A stretch of DNA of 50,940 bases from Nocardia africana NBRC 100379. GTDB taxonomy: Bacteria > Actinomycetota > Actinomycetes > Mycobacteriales > Mycobacteriaceae. This document shows, one piece after another, positions 24,876 to 32,658 of the stretch. The DNA lies in the NCBI RefSeq assembly GCF_001612635.1, contig NZ_BDAV01000026.1:1-50940 (forward strand). Direction: 5' to 3'. Under the pieces are notes generated by a model, which was given only the letters and a program-made list of their open reading frames with translations, was not told the origin of the DNA and did no database searches. Position numbers and translations under genes: made by a program. How positions within the stretch are numbered: the first letter of the stretch is position 1; each line of letters starts with the position of its first letter.

Positions 24876-26712
24876 GGCCATGCGCGAGTTCCCGGACGCT
24901 GACCAGTTGTTCGGCTCGGACGGCAGCTGCGTGAGCGAAACCATCAGTTGGAATCCGGCTGTCGTTGACGCGCTGCGCGGCCTCGCCGGCGACGTCACGC
25001 CGTTACAGGTGATCGATCTAGCTTCCGCGGCGCTGCCGACCACGGTCGGCACTCGGATCGTGCTCGGCTACGAGCACAGCCAACGCGCGTCGACGCGCTT
25101 CCGCGCCGCCCTGTGGCATCTGCGCGCTCGGCATGCGGCAGGCAAGGTTCCCCCGGCAGGAATCGTCGTGTCCGCTGCGACGGAAGAGTCTGCGCAGGCG
25201 TGGGTACTTGCTGCCGCTACCACCAGAACCCCGGCGACACTGCTTGTTCCCCCTGCTCTCGAAGCCGCGGTAGCAGACCTGCACCGCGACGGGATAACGC
25301 TTGAGGTAGTCGACGGCGGCGATCTCGCCGACCGCCGCGACGCCCTCACTGCGTCGGGACAGGTGCTGGTCGCAAATCCCCATGACCTGCTCTGCGCTGC
25401 GGGAGCGGGGTCGTGGCTGCACGACCTCGACAGTGCGATGCCGGACATAGGGACGGTGGTCATCACCGCGAACGATGCCGCGCTGCTGCTGGGCACCCTG
25501 GTCACCGCACACCGGCACCACATCAAAACTGTTCTCGTCACGCGTCGCGGTGCTGCGGTCCCCAGCGCGGTGCAACAGGCCTTGGCCGACGGCAAGCAGT
25601 TTCCTGGATTGGCTGGCGACGGCCGTCGTATCCAGCTGGAGGCAGTCACTGTCGGCGATGCCCAGATCGAGACCGCACGGGCCGTGCTTCTTCGCCGCGG
25701 CCTGGCCGCTGGCGCCGAGGCGGCGATGGCCCTGGCGGCATTGACCTCCACGAGCGACGGACCGTTGTCGGGCTACCGCCCCGAACGACACGAAAAGGTC
25801 GCAGTACTGCTGAGATGGTCGGCCGACGAACGCCGCCCGACCAGGACCGACGATCAGACAGGGACGACGGGGATGTGTGCACAACACGGGCACGGACAGC
25901 GCAGTTCGATCACCGTGGTCGACGATACCGTCGCCCGCAGCGCGGGAATTCACAGCTACCTGGTCGACTCCGGAAAAGACTGCTACCCCAAAGACATCGA
26001 GATCGGAAGACGCCTGAGTAGCGACTGCCCGTCGGTTCAGTACTCGGCGCGCGCCGCCCGAGCGTTTCTCGAGCGGGCAGTTCACCATCTCGCCGATGTG
26101 CATGGGATCGCGCAGTTCGTCGAGTTGGGGTCGGGCTATCCGTTCGCGCTGAACGTGCATGAGGTCGCCCGCGCTCAGCAGCCGACCGCACGTACCCTCT
26201 ACGTCGACAGCGATCCGGTGATTGCCGCGCACGGACGGGCGCTGCTGGCCAATATCGACGGCGCGTTCTTCGCCCACGCCGACGTGACCGACACAGACGC
26301 CTTGGCGCGCGAGATCGCCGCCACGATGGACACGGCTGAGCCGATTGCGCTGTGTCTCGGGTTCGTCGCCGAGTTCGTCGCTGATCCGCACATGGTGGTC
26401 GAGGCGGTGTCGGCGGCGCTGCCGGGGCCGATTTACTGGATCCTCAGCCACGTCACTACCGATGTACGCCGCCGTGAGGAGGTCGACCGGGCGGTGGAGA
26501 TATACCGCACGGGCGGCATCGAATTCCACCCACGCACAAAGGAAACGATCGCCGAGATCGTTGCCCCATGTGAATTGCTCAGCCCCGGCCTGGTCGCGGC
26601 GACGAGCTGGTGGCCGGAGACGGCAAGCACCGACCGGATCCCGACGCTGCCGAGCGCCAATTCGGATACACACGAAGACCTCTGCTTGGCTGCGGTCGGG
26701 AGAGTCCGATGA
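24868..26712 (+). CDS. Fusion: lysine-less PLP-fold type II domain + SAV2177-type methyltransferase
   Basis: 614 residues from GTG 24868 (ATG 24880 is an alternative). Residues about 30-330 follow the fold-type II PLP pattern of threonine dehydratase and cysteine synthase: VTPLQVIDLASAALPTTVGT, LGYEHSQRASTRFRAAL, GIVVSAATEESAQAWVLAAA. R77 stands where the Schiff-base lysine of the SFKxRGA motif should be, and the phosphate-binding GGGG loop is replaced by TANDA near residue 202. Residues about 345-614 are a SAV2177-type methyltransferase with SAM motif VELGSGYPF near 418-426 and YVDSDP, close to the protein at 17347. The first half therefore probably cannot do PLP chemistry and may bind a ligand instead. 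The stop overlaps the next ATG. Confidence 0.75.
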   Translation: MDEAMREFPDADQLFGSDGSCVSETISWNPAVVDALRGLAGDVTPLQVIDLASAALPTTVGTRIVLGYEHSQRASTRFRAALWHLRARHAAGKVPPAGIVVSAATEESAQAWVLAAATTRTPATLLVPPALEAAVADLHRDGITLEVVDGGDLADRRDALTASGQVLVANPHDLLCAAGAGSWLHDLDSAMPDIGTVVITANDAALLLGTLVTAHRHHIKTVLVTRRGAAVPSAVQQALADGKQFPGLAGDGRRIQLEAVTVGDAQIETARAVLLRRGLAAGAEAAMALAALTSTSDGPLSGYRPERHEKVAVLLRWSADERRPTRTDDQTGTTGMCAQHGHGQRSSITVVDDTVARSAGIHSYLVDSGKDCYPKDIEIGRRLSSDCPSVQYSARAARAFLERAVHHLADVHGIAQFVELGSGYPFALNVHEVARAQQPTARTLYVDSDPVIAAHGRALLANIDGAFFAHADVTDTDALAREIAATMDTAEPIALCLGFVAEFVADPHMVVEAVSAALPGPIYWILSHVTTDVRRREEVDRAVEIYRTGGIEFHPRTKETIAEIVAPCELLSPGLVAATSWWPETASTDRIPTLPSANSDTHEDLCLAAVGRVR

Positions 26713-27995
26713 CCTGCCTACACGTCCCACTGACGGACCGCAGCGGCGGTGAACAGTCGGTCGCGGGGGAGGACCGCCACAACGTCGTCGCCGCAGCCGC
26801 GTCGAGCAACACGGTGTTGGTGGTCGAGGACGGCCGGCTACCCGCGAGATGGCCGTACTTGGCTGAGCGGCTGCGTGAAGCGCTGGCAGTCCGCGGCATC
26901 GCGGTGCGGTGGGAAAGCATTCCCGCTGGCGCGCATCTGCGCGACCTTCCGTCTATAGCGGAGGTGGTTGCGCTGGTGGTGCTGGGAGTCGAGCCCGAAC
27001 CGGCCGATATCGATGCTTTGCCGAAGCTGGCGGTGGTCGCCGGCGTCGGCGGTGTCGGGACCGCGGCCGCGCAACGAGCGGGCCGCTCGATCGCCTGCGT
27101 CGACGGCGGCCGCGGTCACTGCGACTCGATCGCGGAGATGGCGATCGGGTTGATGTTGTCGGCGCTTCGGCAGATCCCCAGCTGGCACCTCAAGATGGCA
27201 TACGCGGGCTCGGTGGTGGGGCCACTTCCTCAGTGGCAGTTCGCCGATCACCCCGGATTCGTCAACGGCACGATCGGCGGCAAACAGATCGTGGTGGTCG
27301 GCCTGGACGGTGCCGGCGCCCGCATCGCCGAGCTCTGCGACTCCTTCCACGCATCGGTCGCGGTGTTCCATCCCGACGCCGCGGACGTCGATTTCACCGC
27401 CTCCGGGGTCGAGCGAGTGGATCTGGATCAGATCGTCTGCCACGCAGAGATTCTCGTCGTGCCTGCGAGCTCACCGCAGCATTGGATACCCGCTCGAGTG
27501 GTCGACCAGCTCAACCACGGGACACTGGTCGTGACCCTGGCCGGCGCCGGAATCGATATGCCCGCGCTGCGTGCGCGCGTCCTGCACGACGAGCTGGCCT
27601 GGGCTACCGACATCGACCCAACCGATCCGGTCCCCGCCGGTGATCCGATCCTGGGCCGCCCCAACGTCATACACACCCCCGGGATCGCCGGGCGCACCCG
27701 CGACGCCAACCGCAGCGTCGCGGACGTGCTGGCGGAGAACGTCTTTCGCGCTGTCAACGGCGCCCCTCCGTGGTTGTGGGACTGCCCACCGCTACCCGAC
27801 GCTGCCGATCGGGAGGCCACTGTGCAGCAGGTTTCGCATGACGTCGCAGACGATGACAGCGGAGAAGCGAGGACCGACTCTGACAGCCGTGGCGGCGATG
27901 ACACTGGGATACCAGTGCCGGGGCCGCGTCCGCAGGATCGAGGTCGCGCCGCTGTTGGCGGATCGTATTGCGGTTCGGGTTCCGGGGAGAGCTGA
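26709..27995 (+). CDS. D-2-hydroxyacid dehydrogenase-like protein, catalytic residues replaced
   Basis: 428 residues. The overall order is that of PGDH/D-lactate dehydrogenases: LPKLAVVAGVGGVG, SIAEMAIGLMLSALRQ, GGKQIVVVGLDGAGARIAEL, LVVTLAGAGIDMPALRA, PNVIHTPGIAG. The usual GxGxxG has an aspartate (GLDGAG), the arginine of the NxxRG motif is absent (LAGAG), the usual glutamate is not seen, and the catalytic histidine of TPHIAG is glycine (G325). It therefore looks like a non-catalytic or altered family member. The last 55 residues are low-complexity (Asp/Ser/Gly/Pro rich). Starts at ATG 26709, overlapping the fusion gene's stop. Confidence 0.7.
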   Translation: MTCLHVPLTDRSGGEQSVAGEDRHNVVAAAASSNTVLVVEDGRLPARWPYLAERLREALAVRGIAVRWESIPAGAHLRDLPSIAEVVALVVLGVEPEPADIDALPKLAVVAGVGGVGTAAAQRAGRSIACVDGGRGHCDSIAEMAIGLMLSALRQIPSWHLKMAYAGSVVGPLPQWQFADHPGFVNGTIGGKQIVVVGLDGAGARIAELCDSFHASVAVFHPDAADVDFTASGVERVDLDQIVCHAEILVVPASSPQHWIPARVVDQLNHGTLVVTLAGAGIDMPALRARVLHDELAWATDIDPTDPVPAGDPILGRPNVIHTPGIAGRTRDANRSVADVLAENVFRAVNGAPPWLWDCPPLPDAADREATVQQVSHDVADDDSGEARTDSDSRGGDDTGIPVPGPRPQDRGRAAVGGSYCGSGSGES

Positions 27996-28003
27996 GCGCC
28001 TTG

Positions 28004-29254
28004 ATGGTAGGGGGCGGCGACACCGCGGAAGCGGTCGGCGGGGTACGTACATTCCGTTCCGAGGCATATCGTCTGCGGCGGCGTCGAGGGATGACGGTGG
28101 CCGAGCTGGCGGCGCGCGCGAACTTCGACAAGTCCTATCTCGGGCGAGTGTTGGGTGGAAAGCGTCCACCCACTCAGCAGGTCGTCGAACGTCTGGACGC
28201 TGCACTGCAGGCTGATGGGGTGTTGCTCGCGCTCGCCGCCGCGGATTCTCTGCGCGATCGTCTCGATACCGCGGCAGGCGAGTCCGCTGCCATGTCGCGT
28301 CTGGTCCGCAACGATCCGGTGGATGGGTCGACCATCAGCGAGCTGTCTGCCAAGGTGGCGTCGATCGCTCAGAATTATGTGTCCGAGCCGCCGTTGCCGC
28401 TGCTGCACGAACTCCTTGTCGTGCGGGATCAGATCCAGCACATGCTGGAGCTGGGCCCTCGCCCTGCCACACTGCGCGATCTGTGCTTGCTGGGTGGAGT
28501 CACCGTGCAGCTGCTCGGCGAGGTCACCGACGATATTTCGGGCAGCACCGCCGCGGCGCTGAAACATCTCCGGGCTGCACAGCATTTGGCCGAAGACGCC
28601 GGGCACCCGGGGTTACAGGCGTGGATCGCGGGAACCCGTGCCTTGGTCCTCGAATGGTCCCCGCGACCACATCAGGCGCTCGAGATTCTGGAGGCGGCTG
28701 TCGGGCGAACCCCACCGGGCGACCACGGGGTGCGGTTGCACGCCTTGCAGGCCCGGTGCGCCGCGCGGGTCGGTGACGCCCGCCTTGCCCGCGCGGCTGC
28801 CAGCCGCGCGGAGGAGGCAGCCGACCGGGTCGCCAGCGACGAGGTCAGCGCATTCGGTGGTGTCATGACCTTCCCCCGCGCCAAGGCCGCCTACTACCTG
28901 GGCCGCGCCTTTTGCCGACTCGGCGATCACCCGCAGACCGAACGCTGGGCGACAGAAGCCATCGCCTCCTACAGTGGCGGCCCCGCACAGCAACGGTCCT
29001 ATGGAGACGAATCCCTGGCGCGAGTCGACCTGTGTATCTCGCGGCTCGGCGTCGGCGAACTGGAGGGCGCCGCGGAAATCATTGCCCCTGTGCTGGAACT
29101 TTCGGCCGAACAGCGCATTGCACCCATCATGGAAGGCATGCGATCGATCACCGCCACCTTGCAGGCGCACCGCCACAGCGACGCGCCGGCCGCGAAGGAC
29201 CTCGCTGCAGCCATCACTGCCTACACCGCCCGCCCGGCCCTGGCCCTGTGGTGA
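28004..29254 (+). CDS. XRE/TPR-type transcriptional regulator
   Basis: 416 residues. The HTH is at residues 15-75 (RSEAYRLRRRRGMTVAELAA, then FDKSYLGRVLGGKRPPTQQVV), followed by a long helical region resembling TPRs. The ATG is 8 bases after the stop of the dehydrogenase-like gene; GGGGAGAG lies upstream, and TTG 28001 is a possible alternative start. The stop overlaps the kinase gene (GTGA), repeating the architecture seen at 3900/2989. Confidence 0.75.
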   Translation: MVGGGDTAEAVGGVRTFRSEAYRLRRRRGMTVAELAARANFDKSYLGRVLGGKRPPTQQVVERLDAALQADGVLLALAAADSLRDRLDTAAGESAAMSRLVRNDPVDGSTISELSAKVASIAQNYVSEPPLPLLHELLVVRDQIQHMLELGPRPATLRDLCLLGGVTVQLLGEVTDDISGSTAAALKHLRAAQHLAEDAGHPGLQAWIAGTRALVLEWSPRPHQALEILEAAVGRTPPGDHGVRLHALQARCAARVGDARLARAAASRAEEAADRVASDEVSAFGGVMTFPRAKAAYYLGRAFCRLGDHPQTERWATEAIASYSGGPAQQRSYGDESLARVDLCISRLGVGELEGAAEIIAPVLELSAEQRIAPIMEGMRSITATLQAHRHSDAPAAKDLAAAITAYTARPALALW

Positions 29255-30147
29255 CCGCGCCGCTGCCGGACTACGACATCCTCGCCGCCGCGTGCGCGCA
29301 GGCGAACCTCAATTACACGGATGCGCAGCTGATCCGGGCGCACTCCAACTCGGTCTACCTGCTGCCCGGTGAACGGGCCGTGGTGCGCATCGGCCGGCAA
29401 GACCACGGCCTGCGAGCTCGCGCGTCCCTGACCCTCACACGATGGCTGTCCGAGCGCGGTGTACCGGTCACCGAACCTATGCTCGACCACGCGATCGATG
29501 TCGATGCTTGCACGATCACCGTGTGGCGTTACTACCCGCAGGACACCCGGCCGGCGCCGCCCATGCGCGCGCTCGGCGCCATCCTGGCCCAGTTGCACGC
29601 CTTGCCCCGCCCGCCGATCGAGCTGCCCGCCTACCCGCCTCTCGCGCGGTTCACAGCCGTCCTCGCCGAACCTGCGGTGCAACGGGTGCTGAAAGACGAC
29701 GACCTCGAATTTCTGCAGCAGCAAGCGCGCTCGGTCCTCGACCGCTATCAGCATCTCGATTCTCGCCTGGGAGTCGGCTTCATCCACGGCGACTCCTACA
29801 CCGGAAACTGCGTGTGGGACGGCGATCTCGTGCGGCTCGGCGATTGGGACGAGGCCTGCATCGGTCCCCGAGAACTGGACCTCGTCACCGCATGCCACGA
29901 CAGCCGATTCGGCGTTTCCGACGATGAGCTCGCCGAATTCCTCCGCGCCTACGGCACTGTCGCAGTGCCCGAATTCCGTTCTGGCGCTGCGGCCTCGACC
30001 CTATTCGCCATGCGAGACCTCCACACGCTCGCCGGCTACATTCGCCGCGCCGCCCGCGGGGACACCCCTGCCGCACGTGAACTCGAACATCGCCTGCGCA
30101 CTCTGCGCCATCCCGAAACGCCGGCCGAACCCTGGCACGCGCTGTAG
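29251..30147 (+). CDS. APH/choline-kinase-fold phosphotransferase coupled to HTH regulator
   Basis: 298 residues. FIHGDSYTGNCVWDGDLVRL (Brenner motif) and GDWDEACIGPRELDLV (metal-binding DxD region) define the kinase fold. The HGDxxTGN and GPRExDL blocks match the kinase at 2989-3903, so the two are paralogues. GTG 29251 overlaps the regulator's stop by four bases; the upstream extension of the frame is inside the regulator gene. Likely substrates are small hydroxylated molecules; a signal or product of the preceding operon is possible. Confidence 0.8.
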   Translation: MTAPLPDYDILAAACAQANLNYTDAQLIRAHSNSVYLLPGERAVVRIGRQDHGLRARASLTLTRWLSERGVPVTEPMLDHAIDVDACTITVWRYYPQDTRPAPPMRALGAILAQLHALPRPPIELPAYPPLARFTAVLAEPAVQRVLKDDDLEFLQQQARSVLDRYQHLDSRLGVGFIHGDSYTGNCVWDGDLVRLGDWDEACIGPRELDLVTACHDSRFGVSDDELAEFLRAYGTVAVPEFRSGAAASTLFAMRDLHTLAGYIRRAARGDTPAARELEHRLRTLRHPETPAEPWHAL

Positions 30148-30498
30148 CCGAAGGGACGTGCCGAAAAACCAGGTCAAACCCCCGCACGTGTAGTCGGGAG
30201 GAAACGACATCGCAAAGCCAGTGATGTCCGAGCTGGATCCGGCCTACCCGCCCGCCTGAAACCGGACCCGGCCGTTGCTCCTATTTCGTCGGCCCCGGGG
30301 GCCCGGGCGGGTGGGCTCGACCGCGCCTGACCCAGAGGCAACGAAACTCTGCCCGGCGCAACAGGTTTGCACATCCGTGTTGTCAGCGCTTGTCGAGCGA
30401 GCGACCAAGGACCCGACCTCGCCGTGCTGTCGCTGGCTTATCTCGATGCGCGGGCGCGCACTATACCAACGTCGGCCCCACCGTGAAGGCTGAATTTA

Positions 30499-30529
30499 GT
30501 GGTCAGAAGTCAGCATTTCAACTGACCAC
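30499..30529. promoter_or_regulatory. Inverted repeat, 8-bp arms
   Basis: GTGGTCAG (30499-30506) and CTGACCAC (30522-30529) are perfect arms around a 15-base AT-rich spacer. The position, about 190 bases before the P450 operon, fits an operator; without a T-run it is a poor terminator candidate for the kinase gene 350 bases upstream. Confidence 0.35.
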
Positions 30530-30633
30530 CGCGAGCTATTGCGCCGACACCGCGCAGATGCCGAAAATGGTTCTCGTAGAGGGCATTTCCCAGATCATCG
30601 GGCACTTCCACTTCCTGTGACCGGCCCGCGCAG

Positions 30634-30664
30634 CATCGATCGACACCCATCGATTCGATCGATG
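30634..30664. promoter_or_regulatory. Inverted repeat, 10-bp arms
   Basis: CATCGATCGA (30634-30643) and TCGATCGATG (30655-30664) are perfect 10-bp arms around 11 bases, ending 48 bases before the mini-ORF at 30713. It may be a regulator-binding site or an RNA hairpin in the leader of the operon. Confidence 0.4.
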
Positions 30665-30712
30665 AACCATGCGCGGGGATGCCTTGTGTCCATTTGACAG
30701 GAGGGATACGCA

Positions 30713-30793
30713 ATGACCAGACTGCCGCACCTTCCGCCGACTACGGAAACCTATGCCGCGCAACTGCTTTGCATCGTGCGAGGAATGCGATGA
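30713..30793 (+). CDS. 26-residue peptide with strong ribosome site
   Basis: ATG 30713 is preceded by AGGAGGG at good spacing, one of the strongest ribosome sites in the window. The peptide starts MTRLPHLPPTTETYAA and ends LLCIVRGMR. Its TGA overlaps ATG 30790 of the next gene, so it is translationally coupled. Contents include a PPTT stretch, one Tyr and one Cys. It may be a leader peptide controlling downstream translation, or a ribosomally made precursor modified by the P450s. Neither is shown by sequence alone. Confidence 0.5.
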   Translation: MTRLPHLPPTTETYAAQLLCIVRGMR

Positions 30794-31251
30794 GATGCGG
30801 GGGCGCTGGTTCGCTCGATCCATGGCCCGACGCGGCGGCCATGATGGGTGCGGTGCGTGCGGCACTGCGCGGAGATATCGGCGCGTGCGAGCATCCGGTG
30901 TTGAGCAAGGTGCGTGAGCTGGCGAAGATGTATCGCGACCACGGGGAAGCCGCGCGGCGATGTGACGCCCCGCCGGCCGTGCTCGGATACAACTCCGCTG
31001 TCGCCGGGCTGTCCCAGGTCGACACTGCGGCACAAGGCTTCATATCCGCGTTCGACGCGCTGGCCTGCCAGACGCTGCCTGTCGGCCAGACGCAACCGGG
31101 CCTTCTCGCCGCGCGAGTCGTGTACTGGGCGGTGAACGCCACCACCCACACCTGCCACGACGTCGTCGCGGCCTGCAATGCCTACGACGACTGGCGCGCG
31201 CGCCACATCCCGGCAGCCGAATCTCACCGATCCACGACACTCTGCAGCTGA
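30790..31251 (+). CDS. Hypothetical helical protein (153 aa)
   Basis: ATG 30790 overlaps the mini-ORF stop, with GAGGA 7 bases upstream. The composition is alpha-helical (VLSKVRELAKMYRDHGEAAR) and the C-terminal half has four cysteines or histidines close together (TTHTCHDVVAACNAY). Slight likeness to DUF4254-type actinobacterial proteins, not firm. The earlier in-frame ATG at 30679 would overlap the mini-ORF and has no better ribosome site. First enzyme-sized gene of the P450 operon. Confidence 0.55.
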   Translation: MRCGGAGSLDPWPDAAAMMGAVRAALRGDIGACEHPVLSKVRELAKMYRDHGEAARRCDAPPAVLGYNSAVAGLSQVDTAAQGFISAFDALACQTLPVGQTQPGLLAARVVYWAVNATTHTCHDVVAACNAYDDWRARHIPAAESHRSTTLCS

Positions 31252-31393
31252 CCGCAGCCCGCGATCCGCCACACGCACTGCGACGCAACCAAAGCCGTCG
31301 ATGCAGCCGAGCCGCATCCGACCTTGCCCTGACGAGCTCGCGACTGGTTACGCGCGCCTTTCACTGGCCCCACCACTGACGTCTGGAGTTTTC

Positions 31394-32644
31394 GTGTCCC
31401 TGCCCTCGTCCGCTCGTCCCGCCGCGTGCCCGATCAGCCACGGACCGCCCGGGCGGGACGTGTCGTTTTCGCCGATCAGCGGCCCGGAGTTCGCCGTCGA
31501 CCCGCACGCTGTGTATCGGGAGATGAGGCATCGGCACGGCGACCTCGTGCCGGTCGACGTGGGTGCGCCGGCGACGCTGGTCACCAGCTTCCAGCTCGCG
31601 GTGGATATCCTCCATCAGGACGACCGCTATCCGGCGGATCCGCAGGCCTGGTCGGAGCATGCAGACGCTGGATCTCGGGCGCTCGTGGTCCTAGGGCCAC
31701 GAGCGGACGCACTGCATACCTCGGGCGACACGCGGCTGCGGTTGCGGAAGGCGATAGTCGACAGCCTCACAGAGATCGACACCTACGCTGTCGAGGCGTC
31801 GGTCGCCGAGGCGGCAGTTCGCCTGATCAATCAGTTCTGCCAGGCCGGCGAGGCCGATCTCGTCGCGCAATTCGCACGGCCTCTCGTCGCCGAGACGATG
31901 CACCGCGTGCTCGGGTTCGCGCCGGACACTGCCCGGATCGTGCTCGATGCCCTGATCGCGGTGCAGACGGCCGATCCACCGGTCCTCGAACGGGGCCGGG
32001 CGCTGCTGCGCGAGGTGGGCCTCGACACCGCCAAGACGAAACGGCGGTGTCCTGGCGCCGATGTGGCGTCGTGGCTGACGGCGCATTCAGCGGGGCTGAC
32101 CGACGAGGAGATCGCCGACCAGTTGGTGCTGTTGTCGACATACCTGGCTCCCACGTGGGCCTTGATCGGCAACGCCATTCTGTTGTCGATGACCGACGAC
32201 CGTTTCGGCGGCGAGGTGCTCGGCGGAGCGCTGTCGGCGCAGGAAGCAATCGACGAGGTCCTGCATGCACATCCGCCGGTGTCGATCGCGGCGCCGCGGT
32301 TCCCGCGGCAGATGCAAGTCCTCGACCAGGTCGGCACGCTGCACGAAAACCAGCCGCTGCTGGTCGGTCTCGCGGCGTGCCATGCCGACCCCGCGGTGGT
32401 CAGCGATAACCGCAAGGGCAACCGCGCACACCTGGCCTTCGGTGCCGGCGCCCACGCGTGCCCGGCCGCGTCGACGGCCACCTTGATCGCTCGGACGGGG
32501 CTGGACCAGCTGTGGGACGCCCTTCCCGAACTGCAACTCACCACACCCGCGCACCAGCTCGAGTGGGTGAACGACCCGTTCGCCCGCGCTTTGACGCAGC
32601 TGCCTGCGCGCTTCCCACCCGCGCGGCCGTTCCGGCTTCCGTAG
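31394..32644 (+). CDS. Cytochrome P450 (CYP157-like) without ExxR
   Basis: 416 residues from GTG 31394, with GGAG 5-6 bases upstream. The haem-thiolate loop LAFGAGAHACPA places the ligand at C356. The I-helix reads LLSTYLAPTWALIGN, so the usual acid of the acid-alcohol pair is missing, and the K-helix reads EVLHAHPP rather than ExxR. This resembles the CYP157 group of actinobacteria, which lacks ExxR. N-terminal ACPISHGPPGRDVSF and DPHAVYREMRHRHG fit. An in-frame ATG about 30 codons upstream has no ribosome site. Redox partners are not encoded nearby. Confidence 0.85.
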   Translation: MSLPSSARPAACPISHGPPGRDVSFSPISGPEFAVDPHAVYREMRHRHGDLVPVDVGAPATLVTSFQLAVDILHQDDRYPADPQAWSEHADAGSRALVVLGPRADALHTSGDTRLRLRKAIVDSLTEIDTYAVEASVAEAAVRLINQFCQAGEADLVAQFARPLVAETMHRVLGFAPDTARIVLDALIAVQTADPPVLERGRALLREVGLDTAKTKRRCPGADVASWLTAHSAGLTDEEIADQLVLLSTYLAPTWALIGNAILLSMTDDRFGGEVLGGALSAQEAIDEVLHAHPPVSIAAPRFPRQMQVLDQVGTLHENQPLLVGLAACHADPAVVSDNRKGNRAHLAFGAGAHACPAASTATLIARTGLDQLWDALPELQLTTPAHQLEWVNDPFARALTQLPARFPPARPFRLP

Positions 32645-32658
32645 GAGAGACCTTGACC

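Larger units (their letters stand above)
30148..30712. promoter_or_regulatory. Intergenic region, promoter for the P450 operon expected
   Basis: 565 bases without a supported gene. The first part is very GC-rich (30285-30320), and the middle (30490-30620) is AT-rich relative to its surroundings. Two perfect inverted repeats (30499-30529 and 30634-30664, listed separately) precede the 26-codon ORF, and a long AGGAGGG ribosome site ends the region. Confidence 0.4.

Noticed and set aside
30694..30699. TTGACA as a -35 box for the P450 operon
   Set aside because: It lies just before the AGGAGGG ribosome site, and the spot 17 bases downstream is inside the mini-ORF without a -10 match.
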